Shown one piece after another: positions 8,682 through 16,899 of a stretch of 64,000 nucleotides of DNA (its first letter is position 1; each line of letters starts with the position of its first letter). Below the pieces are notes generated by a model that was not told the DNA's origin, did no database searches, and was given only the letters and a program-made list of their open reading frames with translations. The DNA comes from Sporosarcina sp. HYO08. Its GTDB lineage: Bacteria; Bacillota; Bacilli; Bacillales_A; Planococcaceae. The stretch lies in the NCBI RefSeq assembly GCF_001563475.1, contig NZ_LPUT01000030.1, positions 1 to 64,000 of the forward strand, given 5' to 3'. The position numbers and the translations under genes are program-made.

Positions 8682-9341
8682 ATGAACGTAAGGAGAAATT
8701 TTGACAAGAACTTGCAAGAATTGCAAAACAAAATGAATGAGATGAACGCACTGACTGTATCTGCATTTGAGAAAGCTTTCAATGCATTTAAAACACAAGA
8801 TGTTGAATTAGCTTTACGAGTCATTGATGAAGACACAGCCATTGATAATCTAGACCAAGAAATCAACCAATTTGCGGTATGGCTTATTGCAAAAGAGCAA
8901 CCATTTGCAACGGATCTACGAAGAATTATTGCGTCATTAAAAATCACTTCTGACATCGAACGGATCGCCGATTTTGCAGTAAACATCGCGAAATCTACAG
9001 CTAAAATCGGAATAACAGAATCACTCATTTCAATTACAAATCTTGAGCAAATGAATGAGATTTCCATGAATATGCTGAAAAAGGCGGTTTCTGCGTTTAT
9101 CGACGGAAACATGACACTTGCAAAGGAAGTCGGGGCATTAGACGATCAAGTCGACAACCACTATATGGAAACATATAAAAAAATCACTGAATATTTACGT
9201 ATACATCCAGAAGAAACAACACAGCTGGTCCAATTGTTATTTATCAATCGTTACCTTGAACGTACTGCTGATCACATTACAAACATCGCCGAAAGTGCAG
9301 CCTATTTGATCAAAGGCCAGATCTATGATTTGAATCAATAA
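8682..9341 (+). CDS. phoU: Phosphate signalling protein PhoU
   Basis: The 219-residue all-helical protein has two PhoU repeats. Metal-binding-type acidic motifs are seen at DTAIDNLDQEIN and, in the second half, ALDDQVDNHY. PhoU binds the Pst transporter and the PhoR kinase and damps the phosphate-starvation response. ATG 8682 is preferred over GTG 8673 because AAAGGGTGA lies just before it. It is the last gene of the operon, closed by a strong terminator. Confidence 0.92.
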   Translation: MNVRRNFDKNLQELQNKMNEMNALTVSAFEKAFNAFKTQDVELALRVIDEDTAIDNLDQEINQFAVWLIAKEQPFATDLRRIIASLKITSDIERIADFAVNIAKSTAKIGITESLISITNLEQMNEISMNMLKKAVSAFIDGNMTLAKEVGALDDQVDNHYMETYKKITEYLRIHPEETTQLVQLLFINRYLERTADHITNIAESAAYLIKGQIYDLNQ

Positions 9342-9347
9342 CCATTT

Positions 9348-9396
9348 AATTGAGGTGGAATCCATTCATATTCGAAGGATTTCACCTCAATTTTTT
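9348..9396 (+). terminator. Terminator of the pst-phoU operon
   Basis: A 16-bp stem with one G-T pair (9348-9363 with 9377-9392) is followed by TTTTTT. Confidence 0.9.
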
Positions 9397-9406
9397 ATAT
9401 AGGTAA

Positions 9407-9449
9407 GGTGACAAAGATCACAAAATAAATCCCCATGACAAATTATACT
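9407..9449 (+). promoter_or_regulatory. FNR/CRP-type box and promoter of the hemerythrin-PAS gene
   Basis: The palindrome GGTGA-CAAAGA-TCACA at 9407-9422 differs by one base from the Bacillus Fnr consensus TGTGA-N6-TCACA. A -10 TATACT lies at 9444-9449, 21 bp downstream, which puts the box centre at about -41.5, the class II activator position. Anaerobic induction is inferred. Confidence 0.72.
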
Positions 9450-9495
9450 TAGTAGATAGGAAAGTTTAAAAGCAGATTTCTGATGAGGTGAAAAA

Positions 9496-10707
9496 ATGTG
9501 GAATGTACAATTTGATATAAAAAGAATTCACATGTTGAAGGAACTATTCATTCGTTTGCGGCAGGGAGAATCGCCGGATTTGATCCAAGCGGATTTTGAT
9601 CACTATTTTAAAAATGTGCGTGTTATTGACGTTTTGCTCATACAACTCGAATTACTAAATGGTGACTATGGGATTATGATGGAAGACGTTGAGAAGTTTT
9701 CTAGTCTCTATCCTCATTTACATCGTAATGAAAAGGAAATTTATCATCCAGGTCATCCAGTTCAAATTTTTAAAGAAGAGAATACTGCATTTCAAGTCGT
9801 TTTGAATCAAATTCAGTATCTTTTGAAATTGCTTGAAGAGGGGCAGCTAGATAAGATCAATGAATTAAAGCACCATATTTTTCGATTAGGTGAATTTCAT
9901 AACCACTATAATCGTAAAGAAAAGCTCTTTTTCCCGCTGATGGAACGTTATGGTCACTATACGCCCATACGGACGATGTGGCTGGTGGATGATCAAGTTC
10001 GTGTCCTATATCAAGCTGTAAAAAAACAATTCGATTCACTTTCAGAGATGGATTTTACACGTTTTCGGAAAAGATATGATACATTTGAAAAAAAGTTTAA
10101 AGCAATGATATTCCAAGAAGAAGCAATACTTTTGCCAATTGTTCAGTCGATTTTTAGTGAAGAGGATTGGTTGGCGATCGCAAATGAAAGTGCTGCATTT
10201 GGCTATGCGATCATCGAAACTCCTAAGGAAAAATGGATAGCTGCATCTAATAAGACAGTTAGTGAAACACCAGCAACTCAAAACCTCGTTTTGGGCGGCG
10301 GTGGTTACTTAACAACAGAAGAAGCTAGGCTCGTTTTAAACCATTTGCCACTGGAAATCACATTTGTAGATAAAAATGATCTTTTTAAATACTTCAATGA
10401 TATAACAGAAGCATCGGAAATGATGCTCGTGCGAACCCCGATTTCGATTGGGCGCAATGTGGCGAATTGTCATCCTCCTAAAAGCTTGAAGAAGGTGATG
10501 ACATTAATCCGTGATTTTAAAACAGGCAAACGAACTGCTGAAAGTATGTGGTTCAAAAAGAAAGATCAATACATCCACATAACTTATAAAGCGATTTTTA
10601 ATGAGGAAGGTGAATTTTTAGGCGTATTAGAATATGTCCAAGATATTCAGCCTTTCTTTGATTTGCCTCGTGTAGTCAAAACGGGACTTACTAAAATTGA
10701 TGAATAA
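9496..10707 (+). CDS. DUF438, hemerythrin and PAS domain protein
   Basis: The 403-residue cytoplasmic protein has a DUF438 helical domain (about 13-78) and a hemerythrin-like HHE domain (about 82-222) with candidate iron ligands in HPGHP (84/87), HNHYNRKE (135/137/142) and later Asp/Glu residues. A C-terminal PAS domain (about 280-395) contains the family motif GRNVANCHPPKS. Such proteins are suspected sensors or scavengers of oxygen, NO or redox state; no output domain is present. Start ATG follows GAGGTG. The FNR-type promoter links it to low-oxygen growth. The exact function is unknown. Confidence 0.85.
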   Translation: MWNVQFDIKRIHMLKELFIRLRQGESPDLIQADFDHYFKNVRVIDVLLIQLELLNGDYGIMMEDVEKFSSLYPHLHRNEKEIYHPGHPVQIFKEENTAFQVVLNQIQYLLKLLEEGQLDKINELKHHIFRLGEFHNHYNRKEKLFFPLMERYGHYTPIRTMWLVDDQVRVLYQAVKKQFDSLSEMDFTRFRKRYDTFEKKFKAMIFQEEAILLPIVQSIFSEEDWLAIANESAAFGYAIIETPKEKWIAASNKTVSETPATQNLVLGGGGYLTTEEARLVLNHLPLEITFVDKNDLFKYFNDITEASEMMLVRTPISIGRNVANCHPPKSLKKVMTLIRDFKTGKRTAESMWFKKKDQYIHITYKAIFNEEGEFLGVLEYVQDIQPFFDLPRVVKTGLTKIDE

Positions 10708-10731
10708 ATAAAATTTGTAATGAAACTTAAA

Positions 10732-10769
10732 TTGGCTTCGTATCTTATTGGTATGGAGTCATTTTTTTG
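10732..10769 (+). terminator. Terminator of the hemerythrin-PAS gene
   Basis: A 12-bp stem including four G-U pairs (10733-10744 with 10750-10761) is followed by seven T. Confidence 0.6.
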
Positions 10770-10814
10770 TTGTGGCAGTTGAAGGAATAGTTAGCGTAAT
10801 AGGAGGGGGAATAT

Positions 10815-10871
10815 TTGAAAACTAGATGGTATGCAGGCTGGAAAAATGGAGTAAAAGATGGCCTACTATAA
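10815..10871 (+). CDS. Possible 18-codon leader ORF overlapping the acetyltransferase start
   Basis: A TTG codon four bases after a near-perfect AGGAGGGGG opens an 18-codon frame (MKTRWYAGWKNGVKDGLL) that ends 14 bases inside the next gene in another frame. It has the best ribosome-binding site here, whereas the acetyltransferase has only a weak GGAG. It could be a leader peptide for translational coupling or a remnant start. Confidence 0.3.
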   Translation: MKTRWYAGWKNGVKDGLL

Positions 10872-11526
10872 GGAGCAATTTGTATTCGATGATGGTAAAC
10901 CGATTCCAATTATAATTCGCAACTATATGGCTTCCGATCTCGAAGGGATGATCGAATTACAGGCAAAATGTTTTCCACCGCCTTTTCCTACCGATCTTTG
11001 GTGGAATGAAAAGCAGCTTCAAAACCATGTTTCTCTTTTTCCAGAAGGGGCAATCTGTGTAGAAGTTGAAGGGGAAATAGTTGGTTCGATGACAGGGCTT
11101 CAGGTACAGTTCGACCCGAAAAACCCGATGCATACATGGGAAGAGATAACGGACAATGGGTATATCTGGAACCATGATCCGAACGGCAATACGTTGTACG
11201 TTGTTGACATTTGTACTAGCCCCCTGTATCGAAAATTAAAGCTTGGCCAACAGATGATGCAAGCGATGTATCAAACGGTCGTAGCGCTAAAGCTTGAACG
11301 ATTAGTGGGCGGGGGACGTATGCCGGGGTATCATCGGTTTGCAGATGAGATGACTGTAGAACAATATGTGCAGGCAGTTGTAAAAGGCGACATTCACGAT
11401 CCGGTTGTTACATTTTTACTGCGTTGTGGGAGGATGCCGCTTGCGCTTATTGAAAATTATCTTGAAGACGAAGAATCACACAACTATGCATTATTAATGG
11501 AGTGGAAAAATCCGTTTCATAGATAA
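10858..11526 (+). CDS. GNAT family N-acetyltransferase
   Basis: The 222-residue protein matches the GNAT fold. It has an N-terminal IRNYMASDLEGMIELQAKCFP segment, a central beta-strand block (AICVEVEGEIVGSMTGLQV) and the acetyl-CoA-binding motif A region YVVDICTSPLYRKLKLGQQMM. Related domains occur in some bacteria fused or adjacent to carbon-nitrogen hydrolases. The substrate is unknown. The start has a weak ribosome-binding site and lies inside a short upstream frame. Eight bases after its stop is another start with a strong site that opens only an eight-codon frame. Confidence 0.8.
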   Translation: MAYYKEQFVFDDGKPIPIIIRNYMASDLEGMIELQAKCFPPPFPTDLWWNEKQLQNHVSLFPEGAICVEVEGEIVGSMTGLQVQFDPKNPMHTWEEITDNGYIWNHDPNGNTLYVVDICTSPLYRKLKLGQQMMQAMYQTVVALKLERLVGGGRMPGYHRFADEMTVEQYVQAVVKGDIHDPVVTFLLRCGRMPLALIENYLEDEESHNYALLMEWKNPFHR

Positions 11527-11561
11527 GGAGGGAAAATGGACTATATTCATATTGATCATTA
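11524..11561 (+). other. Strong ribosome-binding site opening only an 8-codon frame (gene remnant?)
   Basis: AAGGAGGGA at 11524-11532 and ATG at 11535 are ideally placed, but the frame (MDYIHIDH) stops after eight codons. This looks like the surviving 5' end of a lost second gene of the acetyltransferase operon. Confidence 0.3.
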
Positions 11562-11572
11562 GGGCTGGCTAG

Positions 11573-11615
11573 AAAGTCTGTAAAACGGACCTTCTATGAC
11601 AGTCTTTTTTTATTT
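11573..11615 (+). terminator. Probable terminator after the acetyltransferase gene
   Basis: Stem AAAGTCTGT (11573-11581) pairs with ACAGTCTTT (11599-11607) with one mismatch and runs into a T-rich tract. Confidence 0.5.
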
Positions 11616-11744
11616 TTAAATTACTCTTTACCACATATAAACAGGAATTTGTGCGGATATCGACAAATTGATATTCGATTAATATGATAAAATATTCTTA
11701 TAGTAAGCTTTCAAAATGATAACAGACAAGGAGCAGTGGACTCA

Positions 11745-12284
11745 TTGAGGAAGAAGGGTTTATTCGCAGTACTAGGCTTATCGCTACTATTACTGTTAGC
11801 GGCTTGTAACAACAGTGCATCTAATGAACAAGATGCACAAGACGAGCAAGATACACAAGATATAAAAGAAATGGTTCATGAATACAGTACGGGCAGTTTT
11901 GACGATGTAACCGCGTCTATTACATCACACGAACTGATCGTGACGGATAATGGTAAAGAAACGTCAATTCAACTGCCAGAGGAAGAATTTTTTATTTCAA
12001 TCGCACCATTTGTCGAGACGACACATCCTTGCGCAATTCACAGTTTAACAGGCTGCCAAGGAGAATTAGTTGGACAAGAATTCAATGTTTTTATTCAAGA
12101 TGAAGAAGGCAATGTCGTTGTCGATGAAATCATGACGACCCCGGCAAATGGATTTATCGATCTTTGGTTGCCGCGCGATCAAACATTTCAAGTGAAAATC
12201 GAGCATGATGGAAAAACAACAGAATCCGAAATTTCCACATATGAAGGCGATGACACTTGTGTCACAACGATGCAGCTAACGTAA
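11745..12284 (+). CDS. CueP-like metal-binding lipoprotein
   Basis: The 179-residue lipoprotein has a lipobox (LLAAC) followed by an acidic Asp/Gln-rich linker. A compact domain contains HPCAIHSLTGCQGEL and a late cysteine in GDDTCVTTMQL. This three-cysteine pattern matches the CueP family, known in Salmonella as a periplasmic copper-binding protein that supplies Cu to superoxide dismutase. TTG 11745 is chosen, 11 bases after AAGGAG; GTG 11736 is only two bases from it. The gene is monocistronic with no copper pump or CueR/CsoR nearby. A copper role is inferred from family only. Confidence 0.7.
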   Translation: MRKKGLFAVLGLSLLLLLAACNNSASNEQDAQDEQDTQDIKEMVHEYSTGSFDDVTASITSHELIVTDNGKETSIQLPEEEFFISIAPFVETTHPCAIHSLTGCQGELVGQEFNVFIQDEEGNVVVDEIMTTPANGFIDLWLPRDQTFQVKIEHDGKTTESEISTYEGDDTCVTTMQLT

Positions 12285-12308
12285 TATTTTTTAAATATAC
12301 ACGTGTAC

Positions 12309-12361
12309 CTTCCCAAGTCTACTTTTTAAAGATCCTAGTAGATTTGGGGAGTTTTTGTTTT
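12309..12361 (+). terminator. Terminator of the CueP-like gene
   Basis: A 15-bp stem with two G-U pairs (12309-12323 with 12337-12351) is followed by a T-rich tail. Confidence 0.88.
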
Positions 12362-12424
12362 TCACTTAAATCCCCCAGTAACAATCGTTCGACTAACTGT
12401 CACTCTGCGATATGAAAATTCATC

Positions 12425-12480
12425 TTGACAATCTAAATTCAGTAGAATACACTTTTGGAGTAATAGGTTACACTATTACT
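12425..12480 (+). promoter_or_regulatory. Upstream promoter P1 with an operator-like repeat at +1
   Basis: TTGACA (12425-12430), a 17-bp spacer and TACACT (12448-12453) form a good housekeeping promoter. AGTAATAG-GTTACA-CTATTACT at 12459-12480 is a perfect 8-bp inverted repeat at the start site and contains GGTTAC, a half-site of the LacI operators downstream. No gene lies between this and the transporter, so it gives a long leader. Confidence 0.55.
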
Positions 12481-12552
12481 TTAGAAAATCATTATTAGTG
12501 TAACTCTTTGAAATTTAGAAACCGGTAAGCCATATTTTTTTATCATATGTAG

Positions 12553-12564
12553 GTAACCGGTTAC
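12553..12564. promoter_or_regulatory. LacI-family operator O1
   Basis: The perfect palindrome GTAACCGGTTAC occurs three times around this operon (also at 12661 and 13990). O1 lies just upstream of promoter P2. Confidence 0.8.
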
Positions 12565-12580
12565 ACATTGAGGGAGGACT

Positions 12581-12610
12581 TTGACACGCGAAAAAGGGCT
12601 TAAATATAAA
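12581..12610 (+). promoter_or_regulatory. Promoter P2 of the nucleoside operon
   Basis: TTGACA (12581-12586), an 18-bp spacer and TATAAA (12605-12610) lie between operators O1 and O2. Confidence 0.6.
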
Positions 12611-12660
12611 GAAAATGTACAAGTAAACAATGCGATTGCAATATTTTTTGTCGATAATGT

Positions 12661-12672
12661 GTAACCGGTTAC
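12661..12672. promoter_or_regulatory. LacI-family operator O2
   Basis: A second GTAACCGGTTAC lies 108 bp from O1 and about 45 bp downstream of the predicted P2 start. The O1/O2 pair bracketing the promoter suits repression by looping. Confidence 0.8.
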
Positions 12673-12702
12673 CTATTTTCTGAAAAATGAGGAGGATTTA
12701 TT

Positions 12703-13935
12703 GTGAGTATACTTTGGGGAATATTCGGATGTGCAGTGATTATATTTTTAGCATATCTTATGTCTGAAAACAAAAAGCTGATAAATGTTCAAACAGCGTT
12801 AATTGGGTTCTTTGCGCAGGTCCTTTTAGGATTTATCGTCCTTAAATGGGGAGTTGGAATGGCAGTTGTTGAGTTTGTTTCTGATGGCGTAACGAAAATT
12901 ATGGCGTATGGGGGAGAAGGTCTATCCTTCGTATTTGGATCTTTAGCAGATAAAAACGGTCCGGTTGGATCTGTATTTGCGATTAATGTATTAACGATTA
13001 TGATTTTCTTATCAGCTCTTATCTCACTTTTATATTATTTTGGCATCATGCAATTATTTGTCAAAGTGCTAGGTGGACTAATTTCCAAGTTTATGAAGAC
13101 GGGCTATGTAGAATCGACGAATGCAGCGATGAATATCTTTTTAGGGATGACACAATCCGCGATTTCCGTTAAACCGTATATTAGTCGAATGTCAAGATCA
13201 CAAATCTTTGCCATTATGGTTGGTGGATTAGCTTCCGTTTCAGGAGCCGTATTAATCGGTTTAGCTGCGATGGGTATTCCAATCAAATATTTGCTGTCCG
13301 CGGCGATTATGTCCGCGCCTGCAGGTTTAATGATGGCAAAGCTAGTCATTCCCGAAACAGATCCACTCAATCCAAACGAATGGAAAGAGATGGACGGTTA
13401 CATGGGTGAATCTAAAAAAGACACGAACATTATGGATGTCATTATTACTGGTTCCCGAGAAGGGTTGAGCCTTGCTATCAATGCAGGTATCATCTTAATT
13501 TCCATTATTGGACTTGTTGCATTGTTAAATGGAATTTTAGGCGGAGTAGGATCGTTAGTTGGATTCCCTGACCTTTCTTTTGAGACGATTATGGGATACA
13601 TCTTTGCACCAATTGCTCTCATCATCGGTATTCCTTGGAGTGAAGCGCTAGCCGCTGGAAACTTACTTGGACAAAAAATGATTTTAAATGAATTTGTTGC
13701 TTTTACATCACTTTCGACAATGATTGATCAATTCTCCGAAAAATCAATTGCAATTTTAACATTCGCACTATCTGGTTTTGCGAATATTGGATCAATCGGA
13801 ATCATTTTAGGGATTATGATCGGCGTAGCACCGAACCGTAAAAAAGATATTCAAGATATGGCTTTTAAATCACTGATTGCCGCAACTTTAGCCAACTTGC
13901 TAAATGGAGCGATTGTGGGATTGTTCTTCGTCTAA
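12703..13935 (+). CDS. Concentrative nucleoside transporter (CNT/NupC family)
   Basis: The 410-residue polytopic membrane protein has the CNT layout: an N-terminal helix, two re-entrant hairpin regions, and the signatures GMTQSAISVKPY and PWSEALAAGNLLGQKMILNEFVAF near the nucleoside and sodium sites. It imports nucleosides with Na+ or H+. GTG start after GAGGA. It heads an operon with a LacI regulator, ribokinase and nucleoside hydrolase, which points to ribonucleoside uptake and ribose recovery. It is about 410 residues against 393 for the second paralogue at 21775. Confidence 0.92.
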   Translation: MSILWGIFGCAVIIFLAYLMSENKKLINVQTALIGFFAQVLLGFIVLKWGVGMAVVEFVSDGVTKIMAYGGEGLSFVFGSLADKNGPVGSVFAINVLTIMIFLSALISLLYYFGIMQLFVKVLGGLISKFMKTGYVESTNAAMNIFLGMTQSAISVKPYISRMSRSQIFAIMVGGLASVSGAVLIGLAAMGIPIKYLLSAAIMSAPAGLMMAKLVIPETDPLNPNEWKEMDGYMGESKKDTNIMDVIITGSREGLSLAINAGIILISIIGLVALLNGILGGVGSLVGFPDLSFETIMGYIFAPIALIIGIPWSEALAAGNLLGQKMILNEFVAFTSLSTMIDQFSEKSIAILTFALSGFANIGSIGIILGIMIGVAPNRKKDIQDMAFKSLIAATLANLLNGAIVGLFFV

Positions 13936-13989
13936 ACAACTGAACAGTGGATCATCTTGACTTACGACCTTTTGTCATGCAAACTATGT

Positions 13990-14001
13990 GTAACCGGTTA
14001 C
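13990..14001. promoter_or_regulatory. LacI-family operator O3 before the regulator gene
   Basis: A third exact GTAACCGGTTAC lies 22 bases before the LacI gene start, consistent with autoregulation or an internal roadblock. Confidence 0.75.
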
Positions 14002-14023
14002 TGAAAAGATGGAGTGAATTGAA

Positions 14024-14998
14024 ATGGTTTCGATTAGAGATGTTGCGAAACATGCAAGTGTATCCGTTGCAACCGTGTCCCGAGTGTTGAATGACAAAGG
14101 GTATGTGAGTGTAGAAACACGGAAAAAAGTAGAGGCCGCCATCGCGGAACTAAACTATAGACCAAATGAAGTGGCAAGAAGCCTTTTTAAAAAACAATCG
14201 AAAACGCTTGGGTTAATTTTGCCGGATATTATGAATCCATTTTTCCCGGAATTAGCCCGAGCGATTGAAGATACAGCAGCCAAACTAGGGTATACTGTCA
14301 TTTTATGCAATTCTGATGAAGATGAGGAAAAAGCACAGCGGTACTTGGACATTTTGCTTCAGAAATATGTTGACGGTATCATTCTTGCCTCCAACACTAT
14401 ACGGGAAAAAACGATTCGAGAGTTGAATATACCTGTCGTTTGTATAGATAGGGAGATTAGTAAAGATATCCCAACGATCGTCGTTGATAATAAAAAAGGT
14501 GCGCGAACGGCCACTCAATTTTTAAAAGACAAAGGGCGTAAAAGAATTGCGCATATTCGAGGACCTTTCGATGTATCAAATGCCAATGAGCGTTGCGAAG
14601 GTTACTTAGGCATAGTGTCAAGTGAAGATTGGTTTACAGAAAGTTATATTATCAATGGAAACTACCATATGGAAACAGCAACAAAGGTAGCGCTTGCGCT
14701 TTTACAATCACACCCCGAAGTTGATGGAATCTTTGCTGCGAACGATACGATGGCGATTGGTGCGATGAAAGCGGCCTATCAGCACGGATTAAAGGTGCCC
14801 GAAGATATTTCGATCATTGGATTTGACGGCATTGCATTAGCGAAAGCATCGATCCCAGAATTGACAACGATCGAACAGCCTTTATATGCGTTAGGTCAGA
14901 AGGCCGCAAAGGTGCTCATTCAGTTAATTGAAGGGCAAGAAATAGAAAAATCATTTCATCAGTTTGATGTTCAATTAGTAGAAAGAGAATCAACGTAA
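14024..14998 (+). CDS. LacI-family transcriptional regulator
   Basis: The 324-residue repressor has a helix-turn-helix at the extreme N-terminus (SIRDVAKHASVSVATVSRVLN), a hinge helix (RPNEVARSLF) and a periplasmic-binding-like sensor domain with GIFAANDTMAIGAMKA and IIGFDGI. It is closest in style to RbsR/CytR-type regulators. It almost certainly binds the three GTAACCGGTTAC palindromes around its own operon. The inducer is probably ribose or a nucleoside; this is inferred from the flanking transporter and ribokinase. Confidence 0.92.
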   Translation: MVSIRDVAKHASVSVATVSRVLNDKGYVSVETRKKVEAAIAELNYRPNEVARSLFKKQSKTLGLILPDIMNPFFPELARAIEDTAAKLGYTVILCNSDEDEEKAQRYLDILLQKYVDGIILASNTIREKTIRELNIPVVCIDREISKDIPTIVVDNKKGARTATQFLKDKGRKRIAHIRGPFDVSNANERCEGYLGIVSSEDWFTESYIINGNYHMETATKVALALLQSHPEVDGIFAANDTMAIGAMKAAYQHGLKVPEDISIIGFDGIALAKASIPELTTIEQPLYALGQKAAKVLIQLIEGQEIEKSFHQFDVQLVEREST

Positions 14999-15014
14999 GG
15001 AAGGTGGAATCATC

Positions 15015-15905
15015 ATGGGACAAGCCCCTAAAATAACGGTCGTAGGCAGCATTAATATGGATCTCGTTACGATTACCGATCAATTGCCCAAAATGGGTGA
15101 GACGATTCTTGGACAACAGTTTCAAATGAATCCCGGCGGAAAAGGTGCCAACCAAGCGGTCGCATCCGCAAGACTTGGCGCGGCAGTTCAAATGGTTGGT
15201 TGCGTTGGAGAGGATCTCTTTGGAGAAGAGTTGCTCCAACATCTTCAAAACGAAGGTATTGATGTAAGCAATGTGGAACGGGTTCCAGATCAGACGGGAA
15301 CTGCTTCCATTGTTGTTTCAAATAAAGATAACAATATTATTGTTGTACCGGGTGCGAATAACTATGTGACGGCTTCCTTTGTGGAAGCGAAGAGAGAGAC
15401 AATCGCAAATAGCGATATTCTCATCCTTCAGCTTGAAATTCCATTGGAAGGTGTACAAAAAGCAGTTGAAATTGCAAAGGAAAATGACGTAACTGTCATT
15501 TTAAATCCGGCGCCTATTTGTGAGCTTTCGGCTGATTTACTTGAAAAAGTTGATTATTTAACACCGAACGAACATGAATTTCAGCATTTAAACATTGAGG
15601 GAAATCGTGCAGCACTCATTGGAAAAGTGATCCTCACAAAGGGAAGTGAAGGTGTTTCCTATTTTCAGGAAGGCAAGGAAATAAATATTCCGGCTTATCA
15701 AATTGATGTTGTAGATACGACTGGTGCTGGTGATTCGTTTAATGCTGGATTTGCCGTTGCACTAGGTAAAGGTTTAACTGTAGAAGCTGCTTGTCAATAT
15801 GGAAATGCAGTAGCAGCCCTTTCGACAACAAAGCTTGGCGCGCAAACTGGAATGCCTACTAAAGGTGAAGTTTCAGCATTTATTAACCATACGAACGTAA
15901 AGTAA
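15015..15905 (+). CDS. rbsK: Ribokinase
   Basis: This 296-residue PfkB-family kinase has the substrate motif GGKGANQAVASARLGA, the NPAP segment, and the C-terminal DTTGAGDSFNAGFAVAL box with the catalytic aspartate. It phosphorylates D-ribose to ribose 5-phosphate. Here the ribose would come from the nucleoside hydrolase encoded immediately downstream. Start ATG follows GGAAGGTGG, 16 bp after the regulator gene. Confidence 0.92.
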   Translation: MGQAPKITVVGSINMDLVTITDQLPKMGETILGQQFQMNPGGKGANQAVASARLGAAVQMVGCVGEDLFGEELLQHLQNEGIDVSNVERVPDQTGTASIVVSNKDNNIIVVPGANNYVTASFVEAKRETIANSDILILQLEIPLEGVQKAVEIAKENDVTVILNPAPICELSADLLEKVDYLTPNEHEFQHLNIEGNRAALIGKVILTKGSEGVSYFQEGKEINIPAYQIDVVDTTGAGDSFNAGFAVALGKGLTVEAACQYGNAVAALSTTKLGAQTGMPTKGEVSAFINHTNVK

Positions 15906-15919
15906 GAGGAGTGAGTGAT

Positions 15920-16852
15920 TTGAAAAAGGTCATTATAGACGTTGACACGGGTGTGGATGACGCACTCGCCATTCTATATGCAGTTAATAGTAAGCAGCTA
16001 GACATTCTAGGGATTACGGCTGTTTCTGGGAACGTTCCGCTAGAACAAGTGAATATTAATACAAACAAAGTTTTAAAGTTATTAGCAGTAGAAGACCAGA
16101 TTAAAGTGTATAAAGGCGCAGACCGTCCACTTCTAAAAGAGCCTTATCATGAGTTCAGAGTACATGGAAATGACGGTATCGGCGGGGCACTTGACCATAT
16201 TGACATAGATATACCTGAAAATGAAGTGTTTGCTCCGGACTTTATCATTGAGCAAGCAAAAAAATATAAAGGTGAACTTACACTTATTGCGGTTGGCCCG
16301 CTAACAAACGTTGCGCTAGCAGTTCGTAAAGAGCCAAGATTAGCGGAGTGGCTAAAAGAAGTTATCGTTATGGGCGGCCTAGTCCAATCAGCGGGAAGAG
16401 GAAATACAATCCCAACATCTGAATTTAATATTTTTGCGGATGCAGAAGCGGCAAAAATTGTTTTCCATTCAGGGATGAATATTACGTTAGTGAGTTTAGA
16501 CGTAACGAGACAAGTGTTATTGACAGAAGAGCATATTGAGGAATTACAGGGTTCCAAGTATTATGATTTTGTTAAGAACAGTACTGTCGACTACAGAAAT
16601 TTTTCTATTAACCTCTACGGCATAAATGGTTGTGCGTTGCACGATCCATTATCAGTTGGTGTTGCTTTAGATCCGGACATCGTTCAAAGAGAAAAATATT
16701 ATGTTGATGTAGAGACACAAAGCGAATTAAGCTATGGCCAAACGATCTGTGATTTTAGAAATCTCCTGAAAAAAGAACCGAATGTCAATATTTGCGTCGG
16801 TGTGGATCATGAAAAGTTCCTTCAAACATTCCTAGATCATTTAAAAGGATAA
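15920..16852 (+). CDS. Nucleoside hydrolase (IUNH family)
   Basis: The 310-residue enzyme has the N-terminal calcium/ribose motif DVDTGVDDAL. It also has ILNPTAEF-like segments (TIPTSEFNIFADAEAA) and the C-terminal HDPL metal ligand motif. It splits ribonucleosides into base and ribose, feeding the adjacent ribokinase. TTG 15920 is chosen, eight bases after AGAGGAG; GTG 15911 overlaps that site. It is the last gene of the operon and its stop lies in the bidirectional terminator. Confidence 0.9.
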   Translation: MKKVIIDVDTGVDDALAILYAVNSKQLDILGITAVSGNVPLEQVNINTNKVLKLLAVEDQIKVYKGADRPLLKEPYHEFRVHGNDGIGGALDHIDIDIPENEVFAPDFIIEQAKKYKGELTLIAVGPLTNVALAVRKEPRLAEWLKEVIVMGGLVQSAGRGNTIPTSEFNIFADAEAAKIVFHSGMNITLVSLDVTRQVLLTEEHIEELQGSKYYDFVKNSTVDYRNFSINLYGINGCALHDPLSVGVALDPDIVQREKYYVDVETQSELSYGQTICDFRNLLKKEPNVNICVGVDHEKFLQTFLDHLKG

Positions 16853-16897
16853 TATGAAAAAAGCTGGATTCCAATCGAATCCAGCTTTTTTCATATT
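16851..16897. terminator. Bidirectional terminator between nucleoside operon and trhP2
   Basis: A perfect 21-bp stem (16851-16871 with 16877-16897) and 5-base loop, with A-run and T-run inside the arms, serves both converging transcripts. Confidence 0.95.
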
Positions 16898-16899
16898 AG

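Noticed and set aside
12581..12664. 27-codon frame starting at TTG after GGGAGGA
   Set aside because: It coincides with promoter P2 and ends in operator O2; the start is too close to the ribosome site.
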